Made by a program: the position numbers and the translations under genes. Under the pieces are notes generated by a model. That model was not told where the DNA came from. It ran no database searches and saw only the letters and a program-made list of their open reading frames with translations. This document shows positions 1 through 11,000 of a DNA stretch of 64,000 nt, piece by piece. Each line of letters starts with the position of its first letter. Position 1 is the first letter of the stretch. The stretch is from NCBI GenBank assembly GCA_028564675.1, contig JAOVVO010000173.1, forward strand, positions 1-64,000, given 5' to 3'. This DNA is from Onchocerca lupi (lineage: Eukaryota > Nematoda > Chromadorea > Rhabditida > Onchocercidae).

Positions 1-24
1 TTATTATTATTATTATTATTATTA
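1..24. repeat. (TTA)n microsatellite
   Basis: A run of TTA triplets opens the window, followed by more TAATTA-rich sequence up to about position 58. It lies in the intron just before the first visible exon of the modular gene. Confidence 0.9.
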
Positions 25-64
25 ATTTTTAATTATTAATTATTAATTATTATTAATCTTACAG

Positions 65-2792
65 CATGTGTAGCAGACGACAAATCAGTGATACATCTCG
101 GTCGAAAGTTTATACGAGCCGGAGTGAAGCATAAATGTGATGTGAAGGGAGATACAGTAACTTATGAGCAAGGCAATTATTTCTAATCATTTATCCAAAA
201 TTTCAACTAATTCAAGCGATTTTGACGTTTGACGTCAACAAAGTACGATACGAACTTTTGCACTCTTCGATTTTGATCGTTCATTATTTCAATTGCAGAT
301 TTATTTTTCGATTGAAAATTGCACTTAGTAATGACATTGCCTCTTTCTGTCCTAATTTTTTCTTTTAATTTACTTTTTCCTTCTTTCTCTCTCTTAGACC
401 TCTCTTTCGATTATTTCATCTCATTCTCATTTATCACTGCAATGGTCAGTGAAAAAGAAAAGATAATCAAATCAGTAAAATTTTTTATGCAACTGTCACT
501 TATCAAGAGTTTTTCAAATATAAAAGAATCATCATCTCATCTGAACAAGAATAAGTTTTGATCGCACTGGAAGGAATTTTTTGTGAAGAAAAATTTGTAT
601 ACTTAGGAATTCCTAATATTCAAAGTACATCCATCTCAACTCGTCTCGATATGTATCTAATATCTGGAATGAAATAAATTGGAAAAATCTGCCAAAGTTT
701 TGCTGGCAGAAAAGAAATCTCTGTATTATATTACCGGAATGTCTTGGATTTCTTGGGTGATTGGCTTGAAGATGGAAATGTTGGATGAAAATAATAGGTT
801 TACCCGTATCAACAGTAAAGGAAGTGGCGTATCTTTTCCGAAGGTTTCATTCTTCTTCAGCATCAATTAAATATCCTACATAAATCGCCTAGATGAAATA
901 TAATCGACTATCACAGAAATATGAAAATAGCAGAAAGTCAATTTTCAATTAAATTTTCATTCTGGAAAAACAAGAAAATAGCAAATATCGAACTGCTAAC
1001 TTTCTAGAACAGTTCTCAACACTCTTCTGAAGTTTCTGTGATTTTTTCATATAACTAGTTTCTGTGACCTTTTCATGTCATTACGTATGCAAATTTACTC
1101 CATATGGTTGGAAATTTATTTCTCTTTAGATAAGGCTATGATGATTGTTACATTGCTGCAAAATAATTTTCTTAAGAAAACTTTTCCAAGTGTCAATCAA
1201 ATCCGATTTATTTGCGAAATTTTATCATTCATTATATAATCAGTATCAGACTCATTTAACTAAACAGTGATAACTGCTCAAGTTATCAAAAGAAAACAAA
1301 ACCTATGTGACATCTTCCTGGATAATTGGCAGGAAGATTCTTTTTAGTCTCCTCATATTTAGAGCGTAAAGGGAAAACCTTGAATGGGAGAAAATTGGTA
1401 GCAATGGAAGGGCCATTTCATTCTATCAAAAATTTGTTATCACCATTGATAATAATGGTGATAAAAAATTCGTATGAAATTGCAAGTATTCTTCAGAATC
1501 AACCTGTTATGATAACGGAATTCATTACGATGTCGGTGAACATTTCCGAAATGGATCTTTCATGCTGGTTTGTCAAAAAGATGGTATTACAATTGAAGGT
1601 TAGTTTCATCAACATAGTGTAATTCTATAGCAGTGTTTCCTTGCCAAGTGTGATCGACGTGTCACAAAATCTCATATTGGTTTCCTGAAGTTCAAACATA
1701 ACTCCGTGAGGAAATACTTGAACTGATCATGATTCCGTGATCAATCTCATGAGTGGACAGACCCTCTTACTAATCTGTCTTTTGAGAGCACTGAAAAGAT
1801 GACAATATTTTTTAATAGTGTTGCAAGTTACAAACACATTTTCTGCAAAATAATTCATCATAGGAAGTTTTCAACTTGATATATTCTTTGAGCGACATTT
1901 GTTCTTAGAAACTGACATGTCGCTGCAACTTTGACATCGCAACAAAGCTCTCATATTCCTCATGTGAGGTTGTAATTCGGAATTGAAATTTGCACCTGCA
2001 GGTTGTTATGCTCGAAATACGGATATCACAATTCCCATAGGCACCGAACGAATCTTGGATCATTATCTGCATAAGTGCGAATTGCTTGATCAAGGACGAG
2101 TACGATATACTGCGAATCGTATTATTCCACTCATTTTGTAGGAATCTCATTCCAGCTGTTCCGATTTTGAGTGGCAAAAAATTAATTACCCTTATCATCG
2201 CAAATTTGATTCGTCTTTACAATTTGACGATTATTTTATACAAAATATTGAAGTAACTGAATGTGCTCGTGAAATTTGCAGTGATTGGATGTAAAAAAGG
2301 CAACGAATTTTTCAATGAAGGACAAATATGGACATCAGAACATATTCGATACCAATGTACATCATATGGAATCGTTCGAGTACTCGGTGATTTCTAAGGA
2401 TACTGTTTGTTGCTGAGACGCTTTTTCCAAAGATCTTTTGCTCACTTACATTTGTTAAAAATCTTTCAAAAATATTTCGTAAAAAAAGAAAGATTAGATT
2501 ACAAATTTCAATTTGAGGAACTATATTTCACTTTCCTAAAATTGGTTTCAGCTGGCAGTATTTGCATAAAAATTTAATTTTTAAATTTTCAAATCATATT
2601 TGAGGCTGTGTGGATGATAATGGTCTATTTATTGAACTCGGAAGAGATATCTTAATTCGTAATATCGTACATCGGTGTTATAAAATCGACAAAACAACAG
2701 TTTACCACCGTTTCGCATGTGCTGGACGAACAATAGCCGAATGTATCCTTACTCTTCCAGTGCAGCGACCATCTCCAGATTCCGAAACATGA
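65..2792 (+). CDS. Cysteine-module extracellular protein (3' part; 5' end outside window)
   Basis: Exons 65-172, 1497-1598, 2002-2118, 2282-2386 and 2605-2792 all join in phase 1 and read open to a TGA at 2790-2792. Each encodes about one copy of a module of the form GC-x-x-x-G-x-x-(F/Y/I)-x-x-G-(E/R)-x-(F/W/I)...(Y/H)-x-C-x-x-x-G. Examples are TCYDNGIHYDVGEHFRNG, GCKKGNEFFNEGQIWTSEH and GCVDDNGLFIELGRDIL. Symmetric phase-1 modules are typical of secreted or extracellular proteins. The pattern resembles the nematode MIG-18-like fibronectin type I module, but I could not align it, so that name is tentative. Exon 65-172 ends at AAG|GCAATT, a GC donor. Modules may be missing between 173 and 1496: the stretch 690-860 has module-like residues (LGDWLEDGN) but broken frames, and 1370-1475 reads partly open. 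No signal peptide is visible because the N-terminus is outside the window. Confidence 0.6.
173..1496. other. Long intron with possible decayed module exons
   Basis: This stretch lies between two well-supported module exons. Around 690-860 one frame gives LGDWLEDGN, which resembles the module core, but it soon meets TGA and lacks the cysteine pair. Around 1370-1475 another frame is open (for example QKFVITIDNNGDKKF) without cysteines. These may be unrecognised exons, decayed modules or chance. Nothing else is apparent. Confidence 0.35.
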
Positions 2793-4036
2793 TATACTCA
2801 TTGATATTGCTCATAAATTTATTTATAAAACTGCTTCAATATCCTTCGAAATGGTTTACTTTTATGACTCAATATTGCTACTTTCGATTTATTGGAATAT
2901 ATTTAATAAATTTCATTTAGATAACCTAAGAATGATCTAAATTGCAAAATACTTCAGCCAATATCTTTCAACTGTTGTTTCCTTATCAGTATAAAATGAC
3001 AACTGTTGCATAAATCAGCTTTAAGTTTCCTTATTTTTAGTAATCAGTAAAAGTGAAATCTATTGTTTTACTTCTTATATTATTTTGAGATAGAATGATT
3101 CTATGATCGACAAAGAATAGTTTAACATCAGATGAATTGATTGATGGTGAACCGTTAATGCCAGTAACATAATGGTATCAGATTTTAGTAGATGAAGACG
3201 AAGATGCTAGATTTTGAGCGTGGTCGTCTAGATAATCTATATCAATAGAAAAGTCTTTTTTAATTAATTAATTAATACAAACTTCCGAATGAACTTTTAC
3301 CTGTTACACGTATGATAGATAAAAAAAAGTAGATATATTTATATAAAAACACGCGCCTAGTCGGATGCAACGCTGTTTCAAATTTTCAATCAATCGAACA
3401 TTGTGTCAGAAACCATAACAAACATTTACATTCTTATTGTATAGATAATATATAAAATATAAACAAGTTTCTATTTTATAATTGCATAGTACTGAACTTG
3501 GAAAAAGCATTTACTTAGTCTGACAAATCAGATAAATACTTCAGATAAATACCAGCTACTTTGGATTATGAAGCATCATCGATAGCATATTTCACTGAAT
3601 TCATAAAAAATATGAAAAAGTAGTCATCAATGTGAACAATGCAAAGTTATTTTAAATAAATCTATAATGTTTAACAGTGAATGTGAAAGATGAAATCTTT
3701 TCTACATCTGCCAAAGATAATTTCAACATGCAAAAAAGTCGCATCACATCAAAATCCTTCCACGAAGCAATATTGAATCCTAGTTTCTCAGGTTAATTTT
3801 ACAAAATTCAAATTCTCAGAACTACAAGTGACAATTTTATCAGAAGAAAGGCTTCAAATTCTCTCGGATGTAATGAGAAATAACTCACTAAAGCAATAAT
3901 AAAAGACTTTGGCAGTTGACAAAAGCAAAGAGAAAATTTATCCTAACATTCAGTAGAAAATAATGTATAAGAGGAGTTACCTAGTAGACTAATATTAGTG
4001 ACACCGTAAGATCAGAAGTAGAAGTGGTTATATAGA
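2793..4036. other. Intergenic, no gene seen
   Basis: AT-rich sequence between the modular gene and the 3' end of ucr-11. I saw only short TTAATTAA-type runs (about 3261-3276) and no coding-like reading frame, tRNA or structured RNA. Confidence 0.6.
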
Positions 4037-4556
4037 TCAAGTATCATCCGTCGCATTACTATTCTCGACAGATATTGGTTCGAAATGATATTTCCAGACA
4101 GGTATACGACGTCCAACAGTTTCCCAATTGGTCATGTAGATTAACGCAAGCACTGCTCCTACGCCAAAAGCACAGTATGTTGGTAAGCTAAAAAAAAACC
4201 CATCAAATCCAATTCTGATTTCCCGTATGGCTATGTTAACGAAAAAATGATATTCATAATGAGGCCTTCATCTTCTGATCTGACGATTAAAAAGATCTGA
4301 ACGGATATAAATCAATGTGCGCTGATCAATATCCAGTGTGTAACATGATGATATTAATTAGGAATACTTATAACTTGATAATTATCATTTAATAAAGAAA
4401 GCTGTTTCAGGCTGAATGCATCAATCTATGGTAAATGTCCACGTGTACTATCTTGTAAGTATGCAATGACCTCTCCTAATAATATAACGAAATAACTTAC
4501 TACGTTTTATTTCTTACAGCATTTCTGAAGAAACGTTTGTAATTAACATAATCCAT
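4037..4556 (-). CDS. ucr-11: Cytochrome bc1 complex subunit UQCR11/QCR10-like
   Basis: A small accessory subunit of mitochondrial complex III (ubiquinol-cytochrome c reductase), anchored in the inner membrane by one helix. Two exons, 4501-4556 and 4037-4187, join in frame to give 68 residues. The start is the ATG at 4554-4556. Residues 1-18 are basic (MDYVNYKRFFRNAVRNKT). A membrane span follows, TYCAFGVGAVLALIYMTNW, then the conserved W-x-x-x-x-x-x-x-P-x-W-K-Y-x-F stretch. The order of features and the G-A-V/T-x-W pattern match the short human UQCR11 protein (56 residues), with an added acidic tail ending NATDDT. The intron is 313 bp. The gene is divergent from Hip, and 4557-5033 is the shared upstream region. 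Confidence 0.75.
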
Positions 4557-5033
4557 CCCTAAAAAATAAAAAGGTCAGTTTGCTTTCGCCGCAAGTTGTC
4601 GCAAACGACAAGATGACCCCTTTGCCATCTCTGGTTAATTTTGCATCATCGAATTTTTCTCAGTCCCCCTCCCCTGGTCTGCCTTATGAAACAGGTATTT
4701 CGTGGTTGGCCGTTGTTTGTGGTGCGGTACGTGTATTTCATGGAAATTAACATTTCGGATTTTACATAGGCCAAGAATTTTTATTTCTCTGGTTGTTAGC
4801 GGCTTGTCGTCGAATGATTTTAGTTATTTATCATATGTACACGGCATGTATTTGTATTTGTCTTAACGACACTATGAGAATAATTGAAGGAAGAATGTTC
4901 GATTAATGTTCAATTAAGTCCAATTAATGTTCAAGTCAATTACGAATGATAAATATGAATTCAATGATATTTTGATATCATTCAATAAACTGTCTTGTTT
5001 GCAGAAGAATTATCTTGAATCAAACAAGAACAA
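4557..5033. promoter_or_regulatory. Shared upstream region of ucr-11 and Hip
   Basis: A 477-bp gap between divergent start codons. It is the only place for both promoters. No sharp motif stands out. A TTTGCAG acceptor at about 4998-5004, some 30 bp before the Hip ATG, could be a trans-splice site for a spliced leader. Confidence 0.4.
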
Positions 5034-8000
5034 ATGGATGCTCAAGTTGAACTGTTGCGTCAATTCGTAAATATTTGCAAATGCAATCCAGCAATTTTGC
5101 ATGAACCAAGATTCGAATTCTACAGGGATTATCTTGAAAGGTTATCTTACCAAGTTGTCTTGTATTGTTTTAGAGAACTCTTTCGCTTAATATGACGTTT
5201 GTCGCTCTGAGTACCAAACAAGAAGCACTGGTACATTGTACATTATTAAATGAGAAGTCAAATCGAGGAGTTTGAATTGCATCGTCCTTAATTTAAAAAT
5301 TTTTAATTTGTAGAATAACTTCAAAGAATTTATTAATTTCGATAGATTTATTAATCCATTAGAAAAATGTGTGTTAAAATGTATTGTTTGCAGTCTTGGT
5401 GCAAAACTCCCACCTCCATCAAAAAAATCAACAGAACCAAGTGAAACGAATTTATCCGGATCAGCTGATCAGAATGAGGAATTGCCAGTAAACGAAGAAG
5501 AAGTGGAGCAAGAAGAGGAGCTAGAATTGGACATGTCGGGCGTAATAAAGGGCGAAGACGACGAACCGCTTCCAATGGGTGATAATACTAAAGAGGTCAT
5601 GATCTTGGATATTTTTAATTATTGAGTTGTAGAATTTGTTAGTCACATAACACTTGATTTGAATTGTCCTTTAAAATTCTCAACTGCAGATAACTGAAGA
5701 GGATATGGAAAAGGCAGCTGAACAACGGATACTTGCTGTAAACGCATTTAATGAAGGTAATCTTTAGAATTAAATTTTAATATGCTCAATATTCCTGTCC
5801 GAATTCCTCTCAAATGTGCTTTTTAAAATTTCATTCCATATTTAAAGCAACGAGTTAAATATGAAGAGGAAAAATCATCACTAAAAAATGGACTTTGTGT
5901 AGGTCAGATATTTTTGATTCGGTTTAGGTTCTTTTTTGAATGCTAATAAATTTTTTCAGGAGATTTTGAGAAAGCTGTGGTGCATTTTACTAATGCCATT
6001 GAACTCAACCCAGGACTAGCTGTTTTGCACGCGAAGAGGGCAAAGTAACTAACCGTTTGTTGTAGTTTGTGATGAAAAAGAAAAATTCCTTTTTCAATTT
6101 TTGAGAGAAATGATGCTATTTTAATGAGATTTTGCAGCGCGCTTTTGAAATTGAACAAGCCAAATAGTGCGATTCGCGATTGTGATAAAGCAATTTCATT
6201 AAATGCAGACTCAGCACAAAGCTACAAATTTCGTGGACGAGCACACAGGTTCTATTCATATCTTAGCCTACCATGTTCTACAAATCATTTTGTCTTCTTT
6301 ATGCATTGCACTGAGTTATTGTATTTGCAGGTTACTCGGCAATTTTGTGGAGGCTCATCGTGACCTAGCTATGGCATGTAAATTGGATTATGATGATGAT
6401 GCCAATATTTGGCTTAAGGAAGTCGAATCAAACGTAAATTCTTCAAAATTTTTGCATATTGAATACATAGCTTCAGATTTACACGATTAGATTTGAGACC
6501 TGAATACCTTACTTCCACATTGAATTGATTTCGACCATATGATGGCCAGCTGTGAGGCCATCAAATATCTAATCAAGAATGAATCAAATAAATGATTTCA
6601 TCTTATATATTTACATCTATTTCAGATAGTTTTGCACATATATTTTTCGGTTTACAGTAGCATCAATATTATGAAATATGCTATACACTGATTTAATTGT
6701 TTTGATAGTAACATGTAGAATAGCCTTTCTTTCTAAGCTTTTTTTTTTTTTTTTTTTCACATTAAATCTGATCTTGCTGTCCTACATCATAACCATAGCA
6801 TGTAGATAAGATTATTTCTAATAGTAAAATGCATTATTAATATTAAATAATGTGCTTGCAAAAAGAAAACAAAGACCCTTAAAAAATATAGAAAATTTGA
6901 TGAGAAATAATTGCATGAATAACATAAGTTTCTATTTATATCTAATTAGCAATTTCTTCTTTTTTCTTCTTCCGACAAAGACGCCGCCCATTCGGCCCTA
7001 TTGGCGCACGTTCAATAATAGGCAAACCAGCCTGTTTACGACATGATATATAATAGATGCTGCAAATGGCGCCATTTGCACGCCGAAAATCTTTAATATT
7101 TAATTGTCGTTTCTCTTCAGTAATCTGGTGCGGTATACCATCGTAGCATTTTAGGCGATATTTGCATTTAAGTTTCTGTGAAATATTTAGAAGTCGTGGT
7201 TTGGTTACGGTTCGTGATTGTGATTCGAGCGGTTCTATCTGCATGTACTCTTGTTCTTTAGCCTCCAGTTTAAGCTCTTTACTTTTTTTCTTGCGATTTC
7301 GCTTACTTTTCTCATCTTTAGCTTCTTCAAGTACTTCATCCTTTTGTTCTTTCTCTTTGTGTTTAATAACTGATTCTCTTCGGTATGGCGGTTTTACTAT
7401 TCCTTCCTGCATTTTTTTCTGCTGTTCCTTTTTATGGACTTTGTTTAATTGTATGTCTAATCCCATACTTTCATAACACGATTTGCGGTACTTGCATTTC
7501 AACTGTGGATTCTCGTCCTGTTTGATGGAGGTATCGAGTACAAATACCGTATGATTTAAGTATGGCGGAAGTGTACCGGATTCATAGCACGATTTTCGAT
7601 ATTTGCAGCGTAGTTTTCTATTTGCTTCCTTTTCGACAAATTGTTTTTCTTTGTGTTCATTAAGAATTTGGACTGTTGGAAACCGAAATATGCTTTTTTC
7701 AATTAATGGCAGTTTTTTGGTTTCATAACATGATTTTCGATACTTACATTTTAACGTGAGTGGGATATGTTCTTCCTTTTTTTTGGTCGATTGCATTATC
7801 TTCAAGTTTTCATGAAGATTTTCCGGTAACTTGCCCGTTTCATAACACGATTTTCGGTACTTACATCGTAATTCAAGCGGTTTGTGGTCCTCTTTCTTTT
7901 CTTGGAAATCTTGTATTTTTGAGACTTGGATTGGTGGCAGTTTACCATTTTCGTAACATGATTTACGGTACTTGCATAAAAGTTTGAGAGTTAATGGACT

Positions 8001-11000
8001 TAAGTTCTCGTCATAGATGTTCATTTCTTTAGGAGGTGTTGTGTTTTCATCTGGCAAGGATATTGACTGTACTTCCTTGATAGGTACCGGTGTTGATAGT
8101 GATTCTTTTTCAAAATCTTTTTCTTCTATTACCAAAATTTCTTTTTCCTTTGTAATTTCTTCGTCTTTGATTCGCTCAATTTTGATTTCCTTCGCTATTT
8201 TTTCAACTTTCAGTCTCTGTTTTTTAGATTCTGCATGTTTCGGAACTTTCTTCTCTCTTACGGATTGTTTCTTAATTGTTGTTGGTAAGATGGTCTTCTG
8301 AACTTTCTTTGCTGGCCCTGTGCGTGTTTCTTCAATTGTTTCTTTAATTTTTTTTCTCTTGGGTTTATGTATGGTTTCTTTAAACTCCTCATTTTCTTTT
8401 GTTGTTGTCATCCTTTTTTCCTTTTCAGGAGTAGAAATTTTAGACTTTTTGGTCGATTTTTTATCATTAGTTTCCGTTATAAGCTTTGTCTCGAAAGAAC
8501 GTTCCGTTTTTCCGAGTCCATTTGATTCCTCAATTTTCTCAGATTTGAGTGCGGGTTTTTTTTGGAATGATTTGATAATTTTCTTTTTTCGTTTCTCATC
8601 CTCTTTTTTTTCTGCTGTTCCATCATTGTCAAGTGTTTTAGCTTCATCGATTAGTCCAACATTTAAATTCTGTTCCTCTTCAACTTTTCGTTTATAACAG
8701 CTTTTCCTGTACTTACAGAATATTTTCAAGTTCTGCAGCGATATAACTGTTTGCTTTGGTACTTTTGGCGATGTTTCTTTTTCAGCAACTTTTTTCTTCA
8801 AATCAGGTAAAATTCCAGTTTCATAGCACGATTTCCGGTATTTGCAACGTATCTCTAAAGGGATCACTTCTTTTTGCTTTTTAACAATGTGCATATACTT
8901 AAAATTTTGACCATGATTTATAACAGGCTTTTGGCCAGTAATGTAGCAAGATTTTCGATACTTACAATAAATTCTCTTTTCATCGTTACTAAAACTGTTG
9001 AATTCCTTATGAGTAATTTTCTGCTTGTCCGTTTCGTGACTTAAGAAATAGTGCATTTTTTGGAATAAGTTGCCAAATTGGATATCGATTTCCGGACGAA
9101 CACCACTATCATAACAAGATTTCCGATATTTGCATATCAAACGTTTCATTTTTTCTCCAATTTTATTGAGATTCTTATCAGTAATCACTTTCTTCGGGAC
9201 AAGTGCCCCAACTCTTTCTTTTTCTTCTACTTTTGCCAGTGCCATGCTGGCAAGTTCTTTAGTTGATAGTCCTGCCTGAACTTTCAGAGCATCCTTCTCG
9301 ATCTCAGCACCCACTTCTTTATAGCATGATTTACGATAGCGACAAAGAAGTTTCAGATCCACTTCATTAATTTCTTCTTTCTCTTCATTTTCATTCTTTA
9401 TATGCATTTTAGTCATGCTTTCTTTTTCAGAGAAATTGTTCTGTGCTTCATGCGGTCCCATAAATATTGGTAGGATGTCATATATATTCCACGTATTCGG
9501 GATAATGCCCGTTTCATAGCACGATTTTCGGTATTTACAAATTAATTTTCGTTGTTGAATCGGTACTTCCAAAACATCAGACGCTTTTTCTCGGATCTTC
9601 TGCTTGGTTTTCTGTTTTCGCTGTAGCTTTAAAAGTTGATATCTTCTGGCATTAACCCGATTTTTCCTTCGGTGTCTGGTGAGCAGGTGTTGACTTCGTG
9701 AATCTCGATATACTTTGTTTGTTGTTCGTAATTGTTGTGTGTTATGAGATAACCGATTATGATATTTCTGCTCAGTAGCGGATGCGAAAATTCGAGGCAT
9801 CCAAGAATAGATGGTTTGTTCATGTTCTAAGTCACTGGTTAATGACAGCATTGCTGCATGTTCTTTCTGACATGTTCTTTCTAGTTTGTTTATCCATTTG
9901 TTGCTGACTACTTTACTGCAAAAATAAATGGTTGGAGAAACTTTCCCAGCCGTTTGAGCACATATGCTGCATTTAGTTGCGAATCGTACCAGAATGCTAA
10001 TTCGGTCGCTTGATTCACTATCTGAAAAGTAAAATTTAGAATATTTAAGTCTGGCAAAAGGCAGTTTTGCTTAGTGTATATCATTTTTGGAAACAATATG
10101 AAGAATATATGAACATTTGCTAAAGCTTTAAAATTTTTCTCAGAAAACAAATAAGTGTAATGCGACTGCAAGAAAGGTATGGATAATGGAATAGGTAAGG
10201 ATAATTAGTTATTAGCCAGATTTATGAGAAAGTCTATCTGGGAGTGCAGTGCACGAATAGGTAGAATTCTTCATTCGAAATTAAGGAACTGATTTTTTAG
10301 TTGACTTTTTTGATTGAGAAAAATTTTTTTGAGAAAAAATTTGAGAAAAACAAAATGGGAGAAATTTTACCAAAGTCAATAATAAGTAGGTTGTTGCTTG
10401 TCGTATTAACAATGTGATAAAGCAGTGCGAATTCTGCAAAGTTCATTTCCTCACATGTTTTATGAATACTTATTATTGTTTGTTCTTGTGACCAAAATAT
10501 CAATTCCGTATCTACATCGGTGTAACTTTTCAGTAGATCTTTCCATTTTTCCATTTGGTACGTCTTGATCCGAAATATTTGACTCTCATCCTCTAAATTT
10601 GTTAGAAGTCTTTGAAAGTCATTTTGCTTTCTCTTTTGTCATTTTTTCAATGTAAACTGATTTAGATTTTGATTCAAGCTGATTCATTTGTTTTGATTGA
10701 TGATTTATTTTGATTATTTGATTAGCTTTTAAAATCTGAAGTTTTAAACTTATATTTTTGCAGTTTCAAATTAACAAAAGTACTGAGTAAAGGGACATTT
10801 ACAGATTAATACGACATAGAAAAAGAAATAAGAAAATCCTATTCGTGAGAAAAAAAGCACTATACTATTCTTTTTTTTAATTAGATTGTCATATTTGTGA
10901 AGCTTTCTGTTCTCATCATATCTGCTTCTCATTGTTGTTAGCACGATATAAAAAGATTTAGAAGTTTTACTTCGGGAATATAATCCAAATTGGTTAACAA

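Noticed and set aside
7162..8697. Several Ser/Phe-rich plus-strand ORFs opposite the CKYRKSCY exon
   Set aside because: They are complements of Lys/Glu-rich codons (AAR/GAR become TTY/CTY) in the real minus-strand frame.
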